64,000 nt of DNA. Origin: Caulobacter sp. NIBR2454. Its GTDB lineage: Bacteria; Pseudomonadota; Alphaproteobacteria; Caulobacterales; Caulobacteraceae. Positions 47,640-57,898 of this stretch are shown piece by piece (position 1 is the first letter of the stretch; each line of letters begins with the position of its first letter). A program made the translations under genes and the position numbers. A model generated the notes under the pieces. It did not search any database, was not told the origin of the DNA, and saw only the letters and a list, made by a program, of their open reading frames with translations. Where the stretch lies: the NCBI RefSeq assembly GCF_027474405.1, contig NZ_CP114871.1, positions 1,931,001 to 1,995,000 on the forward strand. The letters run 5' to 3'.

Positions 47640-48993
47640 CGGTTATCTGCACATCGGCGGTGCGAGAACGGCGTTATTTAACTGGCTATATGCACGCCAT
47701 ACGGGTGGCAAGTTCCTCCTGCGCGTAGAGGACACCGATCGCGAGCGCTCAACCGAGGCCGCGGTCCGGGCGATCTTCCAGGGCCTCGACTGGATGGGCC
47801 TCCAATCGGATGAGCCGCCGGTATTCCAATTCTCCCGCGTCGAGCGCCACAAGGAGGCCGTGCAGCAGCTTCTGGACGCTGGGCGCGCCTACCGCTGCTG
47901 GCTGCTGGGCGACGAGCTTGAAGTCGAGCGCGAGAAGGCCAAGGCCGCCGGCCACGCCCTGCGCTCGCCCTGGCGTGACCGGACAGACGGCGACCTGTCG
48001 CTACCGCACGTGATCCGCTTCCGAGGCGCTATCGATGGCGAAACGCACATCGCCGATCTTGTCCAGGGCGACGTCACCTTCCAGAACAAGGCGCTGGACG
48101 ATCTAGTCCTGCTGCGCTCGGACGGCGCGCCGACCTACAACCTGGCCGTGGTGGTCGATGACCACGACATGGGCGTCACCCATATCATCCGGGGCGACGA
48201 CCACCTGAACAACGCCGCCCGTCAGGCCCTGATCTATCAGGCGCTTGAATGGCCCCTCCCAACCTTCGCCCATATCCCGCTGATCCACGGCCCCGATGGC
48301 GCCAAGCTGTCCAAGCGGCACGGAGCTCAGGCCGTCGGGGATTTTGAGGAAATGGGTTACCTCCCTGAAGCCATGCGCAACTATCTGGCGCGGCTGGGCT
48401 GGAGCCATGGGGACGACGAGATCTTCAGCGACGAGCAGGCCATCGGCTGGTTCGACATCGCCGACGTCAACAAGGGCGCCGCTCGGCTGGATTGGGACAA
48501 GCTGGGCTTCGTCAACGCCCATTACATCAGAGCCGCAGACGACAACCGCCTGGCGGACCTGGTCTTCCAGGTCCTGGCCAAGCGGGGCGAGGCCGCGGAC
48601 AAGGAAAAGCTCCTGGCCGCCCTGCCCTTCGTGAAGGAGCGGGCCAAGACGATCCTGGAACTGGCCGATCAGTGCGCCTTCGCGCTGAAAACCCGCCCCA
48701 TCGTTCTGGACGACAAGACCAAGGGCCTGCTGCTGGCCGACGAAACCGCCAGTCGACTTGCGCGACTGCAAGAGACCCTTTCGGGTATCAACGACTGGAG
48801 ATTTGAAATACTCGAGCCGGCCCTTAAGGCTTTCGCAGAGTCTGAAGGTGTAGGCCTCGGCAAGATCGGCCCTGCGTTGCGGGGCGTCCTGACCGGCGGA
48901 GCACCTGCTCCGGACCTCGCCAAGATACTCGCGGCGCTTGGCCGCACAGAGAGTCTTGTTCGGCTTAACGATGCGCTTTCGCAATCGCGGTAA
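47599..48993 (+). CDS. gltX: Glutamyl-tRNA synthetase
   Basis: 464 residues. The HIGH-type motif is in PSPTGYLHIGGAR (11-23) and the KMSKS-type motif is KLSKRHG (near 236). Class I catalytic core and C-terminal anticodon-binding domain are complete. It charges tRNA-Glu, and possibly tRNA-Gln if GatCAB is used, as in many alphaproteobacteria. It starts inside the divergent comEC start region. Confidence 0.97.
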   Translation: MSSPVVTRFAPSPTGYLHIGGARTALFNWLYARHTGGKFLLRVEDTDRERSTEAAVRAIFQGLDWMGLQSDEPPVFQFSRVERHKEAVQQLLDAGRAYRCWLLGDELEVEREKAKAAGHALRSPWRDRTDGDLSLPHVIRFRGAIDGETHIADLVQGDVTFQNKALDDLVLLRSDGAPTYNLAVVVDDHDMGVTHIIRGDDHLNNAARQALIYQALEWPLPTFAHIPLIHGPDGAKLSKRHGAQAVGDFEEMGYLPEAMRNYLARLGWSHGDDEIFSDEQAIGWFDIADVNKGAARLDWDKLGFVNAHYIRAADDNRLADLVFQVLAKRGEAADKEKLLAALPFVKERAKTILELADQCAFALKTRPIVLDDKTKGLLLADETASRLARLQETLSGINDWRFEILEPALKAFAESEGVGLGKIGPALRGVLTGGAPAPDLAKILAALGRTESLVRLNDALSQSR

Positions 48994-49048
48994 GGCGCTA
49001 TAACGCACCGCAAACGCCCGTTAGGGCTCAGCTACAGAGGGATTGGGA

Positions 49049-50326
<1,278 letters not shown>

Positions 50327-50346
50327 GCTTGGACTTCAAACTGATG

Positions 50347-50375
50347 ACGGCGGCTCCCCACGGAGCCGCCGTTTT
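50347..50375 (+). terminator. gltA terminator
   Basis: ACGGCGGCTCC (50347-50357) pairs over 11 bp with GGAGCCGCCGT (50362-50372), four-base loop, then TTT. It starts 20 bases after the gltA stop. Confidence 0.85.
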
Positions 50376-50392
50376 CGTATTCGGAGGCCGTC

Positions 50393-50869
50393 ATGATCCG
50401 CGCAAGTGCTCTCGCCGCCCTGGCGCTCCTGGCCACGCCCGCGCCTCTGCTGGCCGCTCCGGCCTTGGCGCCCGCGGACGCCGCGCGCGAAGACGCCGCG
50501 ATCCGGCGGGTGATCTCAGACATGCAGGCCGCCTGGAACCGCGGCGACTATAGCGGCTACATGGCGGGCTTCCAGAACCCCGGCGTTGTGTTCGTATCGG
50601 GCGGCAAGTTCCAGGATGGTTGGCAAGGTACGCTGGACCATTACATCCGCGACTATGGTCCCTCGGTCGAGACACGCGGCGTGCTGACCTTCTCGGATAT
50701 CAAGATCGAGTTCCTGGCGCCCGACGCGGCCCAACTGATCGGCCGCTATCACCTGGAGCGCCCAGCCAAGGCCATGGAGGGGATCAACACCCGCCTGCTA
50801 CGCAAGATCGACGGGCGCTGGGTGATCGCCTTGAACCACGTCTCGGCGTACGAACTGCCGGCGAAGTAG
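50393..50869 (+). CDS. Exported DUF4440/SnoaL-like protein
   Basis: 158 residues. A signal peptide (about 1-22, LLAAPA) leads to a compact NTF2-like fold: ISDMQAAWNRGDYSGYMAGF (split across 40-60), VFVSGGKFQDG and a C-terminal DGRWVIALNHVSAYE. Such domains bind small ligands or catalyse isomerisations; no specific role is evident. It ends directly against the BaiN-like gene on the other strand, the two stops forming TAGCTA. Confidence 0.8.
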   Translation: MIRASALAALALLATPAPLLAAPALAPADAAREDAAIRRVISDMQAAWNRGDYSGYMAGFQNPGVVFVSGGKFQDGWQGTLDHYIRDYGPSVETRGVLTFSDIKIEFLAPDAAQLIGRYHLERPAKAMEGINTRLLRKIDGRWVIALNHVSAYELPAK

Positions 50870-52048
50870 CTAGACAGCCTGCCCCGCCGCCCAGCCGCTC
50901 GACCAGGCCCATTGGAAATTGTAGCCGCCGAGCCAGCCGGTGACGTCGACCACCTCCCCGATGAAATAGAGGCCGGGCATGGCCTTCACCTCCATGGTCC
51001 TGCTGTCCAGCGCGTCGGTGTCGACGCCGCCCAGGGTGACCTCCGCGGTGCGATAGCCTTCCGACCCCACCGGCTTCACTCGCCAGCCGTTCACGGCTTG
51101 CGCAATAGCCTGCAGGACCTTGTCGGGCGTGTCGGCCAGGTTTCCCCGCGCGCCAGCTTCGGCGCATACCAGGTCGGCGAGACGCGAGGGCACAACGCCG
51201 TTGAGCGCGTTATGCACCGCCTGCCGGGGGTTCGAGGCCTTGGCCGCCTTCAGAAGCGCGAACACGTCCACACCCGGGGCCATGGAGACCTCGATCTCGC
51301 CGCCTTCACGCCAGTAGGAGCTGATCTGCAGGATCGAGGGACCGCTCAACCCACGATGCGTGAAGAGCATCGCCTCGGCGAACTTCGTCTTGCCGCTGGA
51401 TACGACGGCGTCCACCGCCACGCCGGCCAGGGGCTTGAGGCGTTCCAGCCGCGACGGGTCGAAGGTTAGCGGCACCAAGGCCGGCCGGGTCTCGCGCACC
51501 GGCACGTCGAAGTGGGCGGCGATCTCGTAGCCCAGCCCGCTGGCCCCCATCTTGGGGATCGACTTGCCGCCGCAGGCCACCACGAGTGAAGCGCAGGTCA
51601 CGCGACCGTTGTTGAGCTGGATCTTGAAGCCCTCGTCGGTCCGCTCAACGCCTTCGAACGCGGTGTTCAGGCTGAGGGTGACGCCGGCGTTGTCCATCTC
51701 GGTCAACAGCATTTCGATGATCTGCTTAGCCGAGCCGTCGCAGAACAACTGGCCGAGCGTCTTCTCGTGCCAGGCGATGCGATACCGATCGACGAGCGCG
51801 ATGAAGTCACGCTGGGTGTAGCGACGCAGGGCCGAAATGCAGAAACGCGGATTGCCCGAGATATAGGCCTCGGGCCGAACATCCAGGTTAGTGAAATTAC
51901 AGCGTCCGCCGCCGCTTATACGGATCTTTTCACCCGGAGCATCCGCGTGATCGATGATCAAGACACGACGCCCGCGTTTGCCGGCCTCGATGGCGCACAT
52001 CATGCCGGCGGCGCCAGCGCCGATCACGACGACGTCGAAGTTCTGCAA
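50870..52048 (-). CDS. HI0933/BaiN-type NAD(P)/FAD-dependent oxidoreductase
   Basis: 392 residues if TTG 52048 is the start (LQNFDVVVIGAG); a TTG at 52111 would add 21 residues. Neither has a clear ribosome-binding site. The FAD motif VIGAGAAGMMCAIEAGKRG comes right after the start, followed by RISGGGRCNFTN and a C-terminal VVDVTGWLGGYNFQWAW. The family includes YhiN and the bile-acid reductase BaiN; its function in proteobacteria is unknown. The histidine kinase stop lies just upstream. Confidence 0.85.
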   Translation of the reverse strand: MQNFDVVVIGAGAAGMMCAIEAGKRGRRVLIIDHADAPGEKIRISGGGRCNFTNLDVRPEAYISGNPRFCISALRRYTQRDFIALVDRYRIAWHEKTLGQLFCDGSAKQIIEMLLTEMDNAGVTLSLNTAFEGVERTDEGFKIQLNNGRVTCASLVVACGGKSIPKMGASGLGYEIAAHFDVPVRETRPALVPLTFDPSRLERLKPLAGVAVDAVVSSGKTKFAEAMLFTHRGLSGPSILQISSYWREGGEIEVSMAPGVDVFALLKAAKASNPRQAVHNALNGVVPSRLADLVCAEAGARGNLADTPDKVLQAIAQAVNGWRVKPVGSEGYRTAEVTLGGVDTDALDSRTMEVKAMPGLYFIGEVVDVTGWLGGYNFQWAWSSGWAAGQAV

Positions 52049-52118
52049 GGGTCTGACTTTCGCGGGGTTCGCTGAAGCGCCGTTGTGCTCGCAACAACGA
52101 CTGCAAGTCAACGCGCTG

Positions 52119-53582
52119 TCAGGCGATGGTAACCGAGCTTGACGCCGCCTGGGCGGAGCCGACCGGCATGGGCAAGATCAGGCTGAACACCGAACCCCGA
52201 GGCGTACCCGCCCGCGCCTGCACACGTCCGCCCATCAACTCGGCCAGATCGCGGCTTACCGCCAGACCCAGACCCGTACCGCCATAGGTGCGGGCCGTCC
52301 GAGCCGCGCCCTGAACATAGGGGGCGAACAGGCGCTCCACAGCATGGGGCGGAACGCCCGGGCCGTCATCGATCACGTCGATCCGCACCTGCTTGATCTC
52401 GCCGTCCCGCTGGACGCTGAAACGAAGCGCAACACGGCCGCGGTCGGTAAACTTGATGGCGTTGGACAGGAAGTTGTTGAGGATCTGGCGAAGGCGAGAC
52501 GGGTCGCCTCTCACCCAGATCGGCCCGGTTGTCGGGTCTGGGGCTTCGAACTCAAGGCCTTTGGCGTGAGCCGCCGTCTGCCAGAAACTGGCCGTATCAA
52601 CGATGCTTTGGACGAGCTCGAAATCACGCACATCAAGCGCCATGGCTCGCGCCTCGACCTTGGACCGGTCGAGCAGATCATCCAGCAGCTTGCTCATCAG
52701 GCGAGCGGCGTCGGAAATGGTCCGCGCCGCCGCCCCGATCTTATGCGGCGCGACGCCCTCCTCGATCAGGGCCGCGCCCGACGCCACAGTGGCCAGGGGC
52801 GTGCGCAGTTCGTGGCTGACGATGGCGGCCATGGCGGCGCGGTTGGCTACGGCCTCTTCGGCCTCCCGCCGACGGGTTTCGGCTTCATGGCGCGCCGCCA
52901 ACTCGGCCTTGCGGGACCGATAGACCCGCTCCCACGCCGCATGGGCGCCAAACAGGAACAGCACAAAACACACGGCCAGAACCGGCAGCGACCCTGCGCC
53001 GCTTGCCGCTGAATGACCGAGCATGGCCGCCGTGGTCAGCACGAAGGGGGTCGCGCCCACATAGAAGACGGCTCGCGATTCCAGAGCCGAGGTCGCATTG
53101 ACCAGCACCACGCCCGTCAGCAGCAGAAGCGCCACGGTGGTGGATGTCATGTCGCCCTTTGTCCACAGGTGGAAGATCACCAGACAGCCGATCACCGGCA
53201 GGAAGGTGATGACGGTCAGGGCGGACATACGAGCGCCGAGGGAATTCCCCGCCCGGACCGGGTCCAGGCGGAAGGGGCGCATGACGAAGAACTCAATCGT
53301 CTGGCCGATCAGATTGGCGACCAGCCAGAGCAGGATCAAATGACCATCGCCCAGCACATGCAGCGCCCAGGCCATGGCGAAAAGCGTCAGGAGGCGGACC
53401 GGGACCTGCCGAAGGCGTTCATGCGCGCTAGCCGCTAGTCCCCGGCGCAGTTCCTCGTCGTCTCGCAGCACGCTCCGCCTTCCCCCAGGTAGCGCGGCCA
53501 GTCTAGCGAAGACCCACCTCAACACCAAAGCCTGCAAGGCCGCAGCGTGCGAATGTCGCACCCACTGACGGAGAAAAAGCAC
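52119..53582 (-). CDS. Membrane-bound sensor histidine kinase
   Basis: 487 residues from GTG 53582; the exact start is uncertain. Five or six hydrophobic helices (about 62-210) are followed by a coiled coil (about 225-250), HisKA with the phospho-acceptor His in IVSHELRTPLATV (near 258), N box NFLSNAIKFTD, G1 DDGPGVP and G2 GTGLGLAVS. There is no attached receiver and no response regulator next to it, so it is an orphan kinase here. The signal and partner are unknown. Confidence 0.88.
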   Translation of the reverse strand: MLFLRQWVRHSHAAALQALVLRWVFARLAALPGGRRSVLRDDEELRRGLAASAHERLRQVPVRLLTLFAMAWALHVLGDGHLILLWLVANLIGQTIEFFVMRPFRLDPVRAGNSLGARMSALTVITFLPVIGCLVIFHLWTKGDMTSTTVALLLLTGVVLVNATSALESRAVFYVGATPFVLTTAAMLGHSAASGAGSLPVLAVCFVLFLFGAHAAWERVYRSRKAELAARHEAETRRREAEEAVANRAAMAAIVSHELRTPLATVASGAALIEEGVAPHKIGAAARTISDAARLMSKLLDDLLDRSKVEARAMALDVRDFELVQSIVDTASFWQTAAHAKGLEFEAPDPTTGPIWVRGDPSRLRQILNNFLSNAIKFTDRGRVALRFSVQRDGEIKQVRIDVIDDGPGVPPHAVERLFAPYVQGAARTARTYGGTGLGLAVSRDLAELMGGRVQARAGTPRGSVFSLILPMPVGSAQAASSSVTIA

Positions 53583-53867
53583 GCCTCCACAAGCTTAAGC
53601 TCAGAACTACCGGCATCGGTGGCCGCGGGTGGCGGAGTAATTTCTCTCGATTTGCAGGCAATCGATATTCACAGATCGGATAAACTTATGAGGCTGGGCC
53701 GTAAATTTGAGGCGAACATGGATAAAAAGCCTCGAAAAGCGAGACATATCGGTCGAATTGATCTATAGAAAACTATCCATAAGAGCCTGAAGTGACGCAC
53801 GAGGTGCGCCGATTTCGCGGACGCGCGTCCGCGTAGCCTTCAAGTTCGTAGAAGAAGGACAGACCCC
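53583..53867. other. Longest gene-free stretch, AT-rich
   Basis: 285 bases between the kinase start and the DUF2188-like gene. About 53635-53795 is visibly richer in A and T than the rest of the window. It includes ATAG-AAAA-CTAT (an inverted repeat near 53766-53777) and a possible 26-codon frame (53689-53768) without a good ribosome-binding site, which I do not call. Near its 3' end is a perfect 18-base palindrome. It probably holds two divergent promoters. Confidence 0.5.
53816..53833. promoter_or_regulatory. Perfect 18-base palindrome before the DUF2188-like gene
   Basis: CGCGGACGCGCGTCCGCG reads the same on both strands and lies 35 bases before the start codon. It could be an operator for a dimeric regulator, or a short hairpin in the leader. 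Confidence 0.5.
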
Positions 53868-54086
53868 ATGGCCGCCAAACCCGGTTTTGAACGCATCATT
53901 TTCACCGTCCTGCCGCATGACGGCCAATGGGCCGTCGAATCAGATGGCGCTTTCACCAACCACTCCTCCTCCAAGGAAGAAGTGAAGGCCGCGGCCAACA
54001 AGATGGCGCGCGCCGCCCAGGACGCCGGAACGCCCTGCCAGGTTCGCGTCAGCGGGGAGCATGGCTTCGCCGCGGCGGCCGTCTAG
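53868..54086 (+). CDS. Small DUF2188-like protein
   Basis: 72 residues, with GAAGGA upstream of the ATG. FTVLPHDGQWAVESDG (about 12-27), a lysine- and alanine-rich middle helix (EEVKAAANKMARAAQDAG) and VRVSGEHG near the end resemble the DUF2188 pattern of a short beta-alpha-beta domain. The function is unknown. The stop shares CTAG with the convergent GNAT gene. Confidence 0.8.
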   Translation: MAAKPGFERIIFTVLPHDGQWAVESDGAFTNHSSSKEEVKAAANKMARAAQDAGTPCQVRVSGEHGFAAAAV

Positions 54087-54616
54087 GCGGCCGTTCGCTC
54101 GAACAAGATGACCGGGTCATCCCGGTAACTGGCATAGGCGAAGGGTGAGAACCCCGCCTTCTCCGCCACCTTCACCGAGGCGGCGTTGTCGATGCTGATC
54201 ATGCAGACCGTCCGGGCGCCGGCGCCAAACCTGGCGTCGCCCCAGGCGAGGACCGCCGTCAGCGCTTCGCTGGCGTAACCCTTGCCGTGCGCTGCAGGCG
54301 ACAACGCCCACCCCGCCTCGGGCGAATCACCAAACGAAGGCTCCAGGGCGCGCTTGAAATCGGCGAGGCCGATCTCGCCAAGATAGCGCCCCGTGGCCTT
54401 CTCCTCGATCACCCAAAAGCCGTATCCCAGCGCCGCCCAGTGGCCGATGTAGCGCAGGATGCGGGGCCAGACTTCCTCGCGGGTCTGCGGACGGCCGCCG
54501 ATGAACCGGGTCACCTCCTGGTCGCCCCACAAGGCCGCGCTGTCGTCCAGATCGCTGACGCGAAATTCACGCAGGATCAGACGTTCGGTTTCGATCACGG
54601 GCGCCTGGCCGGGCAT
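54083..54616 (-). CDS. GNAT family N-acetyltransferase (RimJ/RimL-like)
   Basis: 177 residues from ATG 54616; a TTG one codon earlier is in frame. IETERLILREFRVSDLD (about 9-25) is the typical start of RimJ/RimL-type acetyltransferases, and the GWALSPAAHGKGYASEAL segment (about 95-112) is the acetyl-CoA-binding motif A, with a later ISIDNAASVKVAEKAGF. It may acetylate an N-terminus or a small molecule. It follows lpxB after four bases but is probably not part of lipid A synthesis. Confidence 0.88.
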   Translation of the reverse strand: MPGQAPVIETERLILREFRVSDLDDSAALWGDQEVTRFIGGRPQTREEVWPRILRYIGHWAALGYGFWVIEEKATGRYLGEIGLADFKRALEPSFGDSPEAGWALSPAAHGKGYASEALTAVLAWGDARFGAGARTVCMISIDNAASVKVAEKAGFSPFAYASYRDDPVILFERTAA

Positions 54617-54620
54617 CAAC

Positions 54621-55787
54621 TCAGTTCCTTTCAGCCATCAGCCGCAGAATCGCTTTCGCGGCGGCATCAGCCGGATCAGGACCACCGCGGCCCATCAGGT
54701 CTAGAGCCTGAAATTGCTTTTCCACCTGCCGGCGGCGCAATCCAGGATCGGCGACGCGCTTTTCGATCTCCGCCGCCAGCTTGGGGCCCGTACACTCGCT
54801 CTGGATCAGCTCGGGTGCGACGAAGTCTCGGGCGGCGATGTTGAACAGGGTGATCCACGGCGTGAGGATCAGGTGCTTGAGAATGGCGTGGGTGATGTTC
54901 CCGACCCGGTAGCCCACCACCATGGGCACGCCGGCCAGGGCGAGTTCGATGGTCACCGTGCCGCTGCAGGCCAGGGCGACCGTGCCGGCGACCATGGCGT
55001 CGTCCTTCAGTCGCTCGTCCTCGATCACATGTACGCGGTAGGGCCAGCCGGCGGCGCGCGCCTTGACCGCTTCCGTCACCGTGGAGGCCGCGGGAATGAC
55101 GACGTGCAGTCCGGGATGCGTGGTCTTTAGCCGGCTGACCGCATCCTCGAAGGCCGGCATCATCCTTTCGATCTCGGAAGGCCGGCTGCCGGGCAGAACC
55201 AGCAGGATCGGCTCGTCGGGATGCGCGCCGATCGCCTCACGCAGGCGGCGCGGGTCGGCGTGGGAGAAATCCTTGGCCAAGGCGCCGTTGCCCACGAAGG
55301 TGGTCGCCAAGCCCTCCTTCTCGAAATAGGGCGCGTCGAAGGCGTGTATGGCCAGCAGGTGATCCACCGCCCCGGCCAGAACCTTGGCCCGCCCCGGACG
55401 CGAGGCCCAGACCTGCGGCCCCACGTACTTCACGAGCAAGATGCCCGGATCCACGGCGCGCAGGGCCTTGGCCACGCGGACGGTGAAACCCCAGCTGTCG
55501 ATCAGGACTGCGACATCGGGGCGATCGGCGCGCGCCATGGCGGCCGTCTCCTCGACCCGCTTCTTGACCTTGCCATAGGCGCGCAGACCCTCCCACAGAC
55601 CCAGGATCGAAAGCTCGGCGATATCGAAGGGACTTTGGACGCCCTCATCGGCCATGCGCGCGCCGCCGACGCCGATGAAACGGACCTTGCCGCCCAGCTT
55701 CTTCTTGAGCGCCCGGGCGAGTTCTGCGCCACGGGCGTCGCCCGACGCCTCGGCCGCCACAAGCATGACGGTCAGATGCCGGCTCAC
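54621..55787 (-). CDS. lpxB: Lipid-A-disaccharide synthase
   Basis: 388 residues. VAAEASGDARGAELARAL (about 10-27), KYVGPQVWASRPGR and LPGSRPSEI are family signatures, and the C-terminal GxxPMVVGYRVG segment matches (AGVPMVVGYR). It joins UDP-2,3-diacylglucosamine and lipid X into the lipid A disaccharide at the inner membrane. ATGA overlap with lpxI; last lpx gene of the operon. Confidence 0.97.
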   Translation of the reverse strand: MSRHLTVMLVAAEASGDARGAELARALKKKLGGKVRFIGVGGARMADEGVQSPFDIAELSILGLWEGLRAYGKVKKRVEETAAMARADRPDVAVLIDSWGFTVRVAKALRAVDPGILLVKYVGPQVWASRPGRAKVLAGAVDHLLAIHAFDAPYFEKEGLATTFVGNGALAKDFSHADPRRLREAIGAHPDEPILLVLPGSRPSEIERMMPAFEDAVSRLKTTHPGLHVVIPAASTVTEAVKARAAGWPYRVHVIEDERLKDDAMVAGTVALACSGTVTIELALAGVPMVVGYRVGNITHAILKHLILTPWITLFNIAARDFVAPELIQSECTGPKLAAEIEKRVADPGLRRRQVEKQFQALDLMGRGGPDPADAAAKAILRLMAERN

Positions 55788-56623
55788 GGGCGAGCGGGCT
55801 CCATGCCCAGGATGAACAGGCCCAACTCATCGGCCATGGCGATCACCGCCTCGCGATCCAGGACGATCAGTCGGCCCGCCTCGCCCACGATGCCAGCCAG
55901 TCCGGCTCGGGCGGCGCGCTGGACAGTGGCCACGCCGATGGTCGGCAGATCGACACGGGTTTCCTGGATCGGCTTGGGCGCCTTGGCGAGCACGCCCCTC
56001 AGGCGCTCGCTGGAGCCCCTTAGGGCCTCGGGAAGGTCAGCCACCCGCCGCAGCATGGCATCGGTGCCCTCCTGGGCCTCCACGGCCAGGACGAGGCCTC
56101 GGCAGACCACGCAGCCCTGCCCCACGTCCAGACGGCCTATCTCGCGGGCGACTTCAAGGGCGCGGGCGATGTCGGCGCCGTCGCCTTCCGTCGGCGAATG
56201 GGCGCCAAGGCGGCCTATGGGCAGGGTCAGGCCGGCGACCACCTCATGAGCCCCCTCAATGGCGAAGCCCTCCTTCTCGAACTCGGCGAGGATCTTGCGC
56301 AGCAGGGCGTCATCGCCGTTCTTGGCGGCCGCCACGATGCCTGGCAAGGCGGCGAGCCCGCGCAGATCCGGCTTCAGCGACGAGAAATCGGGGCGGCTCA
56401 CATTGCCGGCGAAGCAGACCGCCTCGCAGCCGGCGTCCTTCAGCGCCTTGATGCACTTGCCCAGTTCGCCCAGGCCGACGTCGACGCCGGGAAAGTCGCG
56501 CATCTCCGGTCCGGAGAAACCGCGCAGGCGCATGACGGCGAAGGGCCGCTCGGCGGACCGGCAGTGGTTGGCGATCTCGGCTGGAAGGGTTCCGCCCCCG
56601 GCGATGAGACCCAGTTTCCTCAC
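55784..56623 (-). CDS. lpxI: UDP-2,3-diacylglucosamine pyrophosphatase LpxI
   Basis: 279 residues. LGLIAGGGTLPAEIA (4-18), an SPTEGDGADI segment and the C-terminal GIVGEAGRLIVLDRE are typical of LpxI (DUF1009), the enzyme that replaces LpxH in alphaproteobacteria and was first characterised in Caulobacter. It cleaves UDP-2,3-diacylglucosamine to lipid X and UMP, attacking the alpha phosphate, unlike LpxH. It sits exactly between lpxA and lpxB. Confidence 0.96.
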   Translation of the reverse strand: MRKLGLIAGGGTLPAEIANHCRSAERPFAVMRLRGFSGPEMRDFPGVDVGLGELGKCIKALKDAGCEAVCFAGNVSRPDFSSLKPDLRGLAALPGIVAAAKNGDDALLRKILAEFEKEGFAIEGAHEVVAGLTLPIGRLGAHSPTEGDGADIARALEVAREIGRLDVGQGCVVCRGLVLAVEAQEGTDAMLRRVADLPEALRGSSERLRGVLAKAPKPIQETRVDLPTIGVATVQRAARAGLAGIVGEAGRLIVLDREAVIAMADELGLFILGMEPARP

Positions 56624-56627
56624 GGCG

Positions 56628-57422
56628 TCAGACCTCGCGCTCCGGCAGGCAGAGCGGACGGTTGGCGTCGGCGCGGATGAAGTCGACGATCTCCATCACC
56701 TCGGGCGAAGTGGCGTGGTTCTCGGCGACCTCGTCGATCCGCTCCTGGAAGGTGCCCTCGTCGGCGAACAGCAGGCGATAGGCCGCGCGCAGGGCGTTGA
56801 TCGTCTCGCGCGAGAAGCCTCGGCGCTTGAGGCCCACCAGGTTCAGCCCCTCCAGGTGGGCGTGGTTGCCCCACACCGAGCCGTAGGGAATGACGTCCTT
56901 GGTCACGGCCGCCAGACCGCCGATGAAGCTGTAGCGGCCTATGCGGCCGAACTGATGCGCCGCCGCCAGACCGCCCATGAACACGAAATCGCCCAGGGTC
57001 ACGTGGCCGCCCAGGGTCGCACCCTTGGCCATGACCACGGAGTCGCCGACGATGCAGTCGTGGGCGATGTGGGCGGCCACCATGTACAGGCCGTCCGAGC
57101 CCACCGTGGTCACGCCACGGCCCGAAGCGGTGCCGGTGTGCATGGTGACGTGCTCGCGGATGATGTTGCGGGCGCCGATGCGCAGCTCGGTCTTTTCGCC
57201 CTTGTGGCCCAGGTGCTGGGGCGGACCGCCCAGATTGGCGAAGGGGTGGACGACGCAGCCTTCGCCCACCGTGGTCGCGCCCTCGATCACCACGTGGCTC
57301 ATCAGCTTGACGCCGGCGGCCAGGGTCACGTCTGGACCCACGATGCTGAAGGCGCCTACTTCGACGTCGTCGGCAAGACGGGCGGCGGGATCGACCAGGG
57401 CCGTGGGGTGGACGAGCGGCAT
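56628..57422 (-). CDS. lpxA: UDP-N-acetylglucosamine O-acyltransferase
   Basis: 264 residues from ATG 57422, sharing one base with the fabZ stop (TGATG). A left-handed beta helix of hexapeptide repeats fills residues 1 to about 185; His121 in AHIAHDC corresponds to the catalytic His125 of E. coli LpxA. A C-terminal helical part follows. It transfers a hydroxyacyl chain from ACP to UDP-GlcNAc, the first step of lipid A synthesis. The open frame upstream is inside fabZ. Confidence 0.97.
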   Translation of the reverse strand: MPLVHPTALVDPAARLADDVEVGAFSIVGPDVTLAAGVKLMSHVVIEGATTVGEGCVVHPFANLGGPPQHLGHKGEKTELRIGARNIIREHVTMHTGTASGRGVTTVGSDGLYMVAAHIAHDCIVGDSVVMAKGATLGGHVTLGDFVFMGGLAAAHQFGRIGRYSFIGGLAAVTKDVIPYGSVWGNHAHLEGLNLVGLKRRGFSRETINALRAAYRLLFADEGTFQERIDEVAENHATSPEVMEIVDFIRADANRPLCLPEREV

Positions 57423-57898
57423 CAGCGGGGCGTCTCGACGACCATGGCGGCGAACTCGGCCTCGGCGGCGACCTTGTCGCCCACCAGGGCCTGACCGCGG
57501 AACTTGAAGATCGACGAGCGCGCGCGAACGACCTCGACGTTCATGCGCAGGACGTCGCCCGGGCGCACCGGATGACGGAACCGGCAGGCATCGACCGACA
57601 TGAACAGAATGGTCTTGCCCTCGACGTCCACTTCCAGCGACTTGGACATCAGGACCGCGCCCGTCTGGGCCATGGCCTCGACGATCAGCACGCCCGGCAT
57701 CACCGGGTTCTCGGGGAAGTGCCCCTGAAAGAAGGGCTCGTTCATCGTCACGCACTTGATGCCGACGATGGACTGGTTGGGGCGATAGTCCTCGGCCCGG
57801 TCCACGAGCAGAAACGGATAGCGGTGTGGAATCCGCGCCAGAATCTCAGCGATGTCGATCGAGATCGACTGTTCGGTCTCCGCGTCCTTGCGGCTCAT
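57422..57898 (-). CDS. fabZ: 3-hydroxyacyl-ACP dehydratase FabZ
   Basis: 158 residues, a hot-dog fold. The catalytic His60 is in [12 protein letters not shown] and Glu74 in [11 protein letters not shown]. It dehydrates 3-hydroxyacyl-ACP in fatty acid synthesis and competes with LpxA and LpxD for the same acyl-ACP, so co-expression with them is meaningful. The start overlaps the lpxD stop by four bases. Confidence 0.97.
   Translation of the reverse strand: MSRKDAETEQSISIDIAEILARIPHRYPFLLVDRAEDYRPNQSIVGIKCVTMNEPFFQGHFPENPVMPGVLIVEAMAQTGAVLMSKSLEVDVEGKTILFMSVDACRFRHPVRPGDVLRMNVEVVRARSSIFKFRGQALVGDKVAAEAEFAAMVVETPR

Noticed and set aside
53547..53768. A 73-codon plus-strand frame before the DUF2188-like gene
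   Set aside because: No good ribosome-binding site, it overlaps the kinase start, and there is no family resemblance; a nested 26-codon basic frame is equally unsupported.
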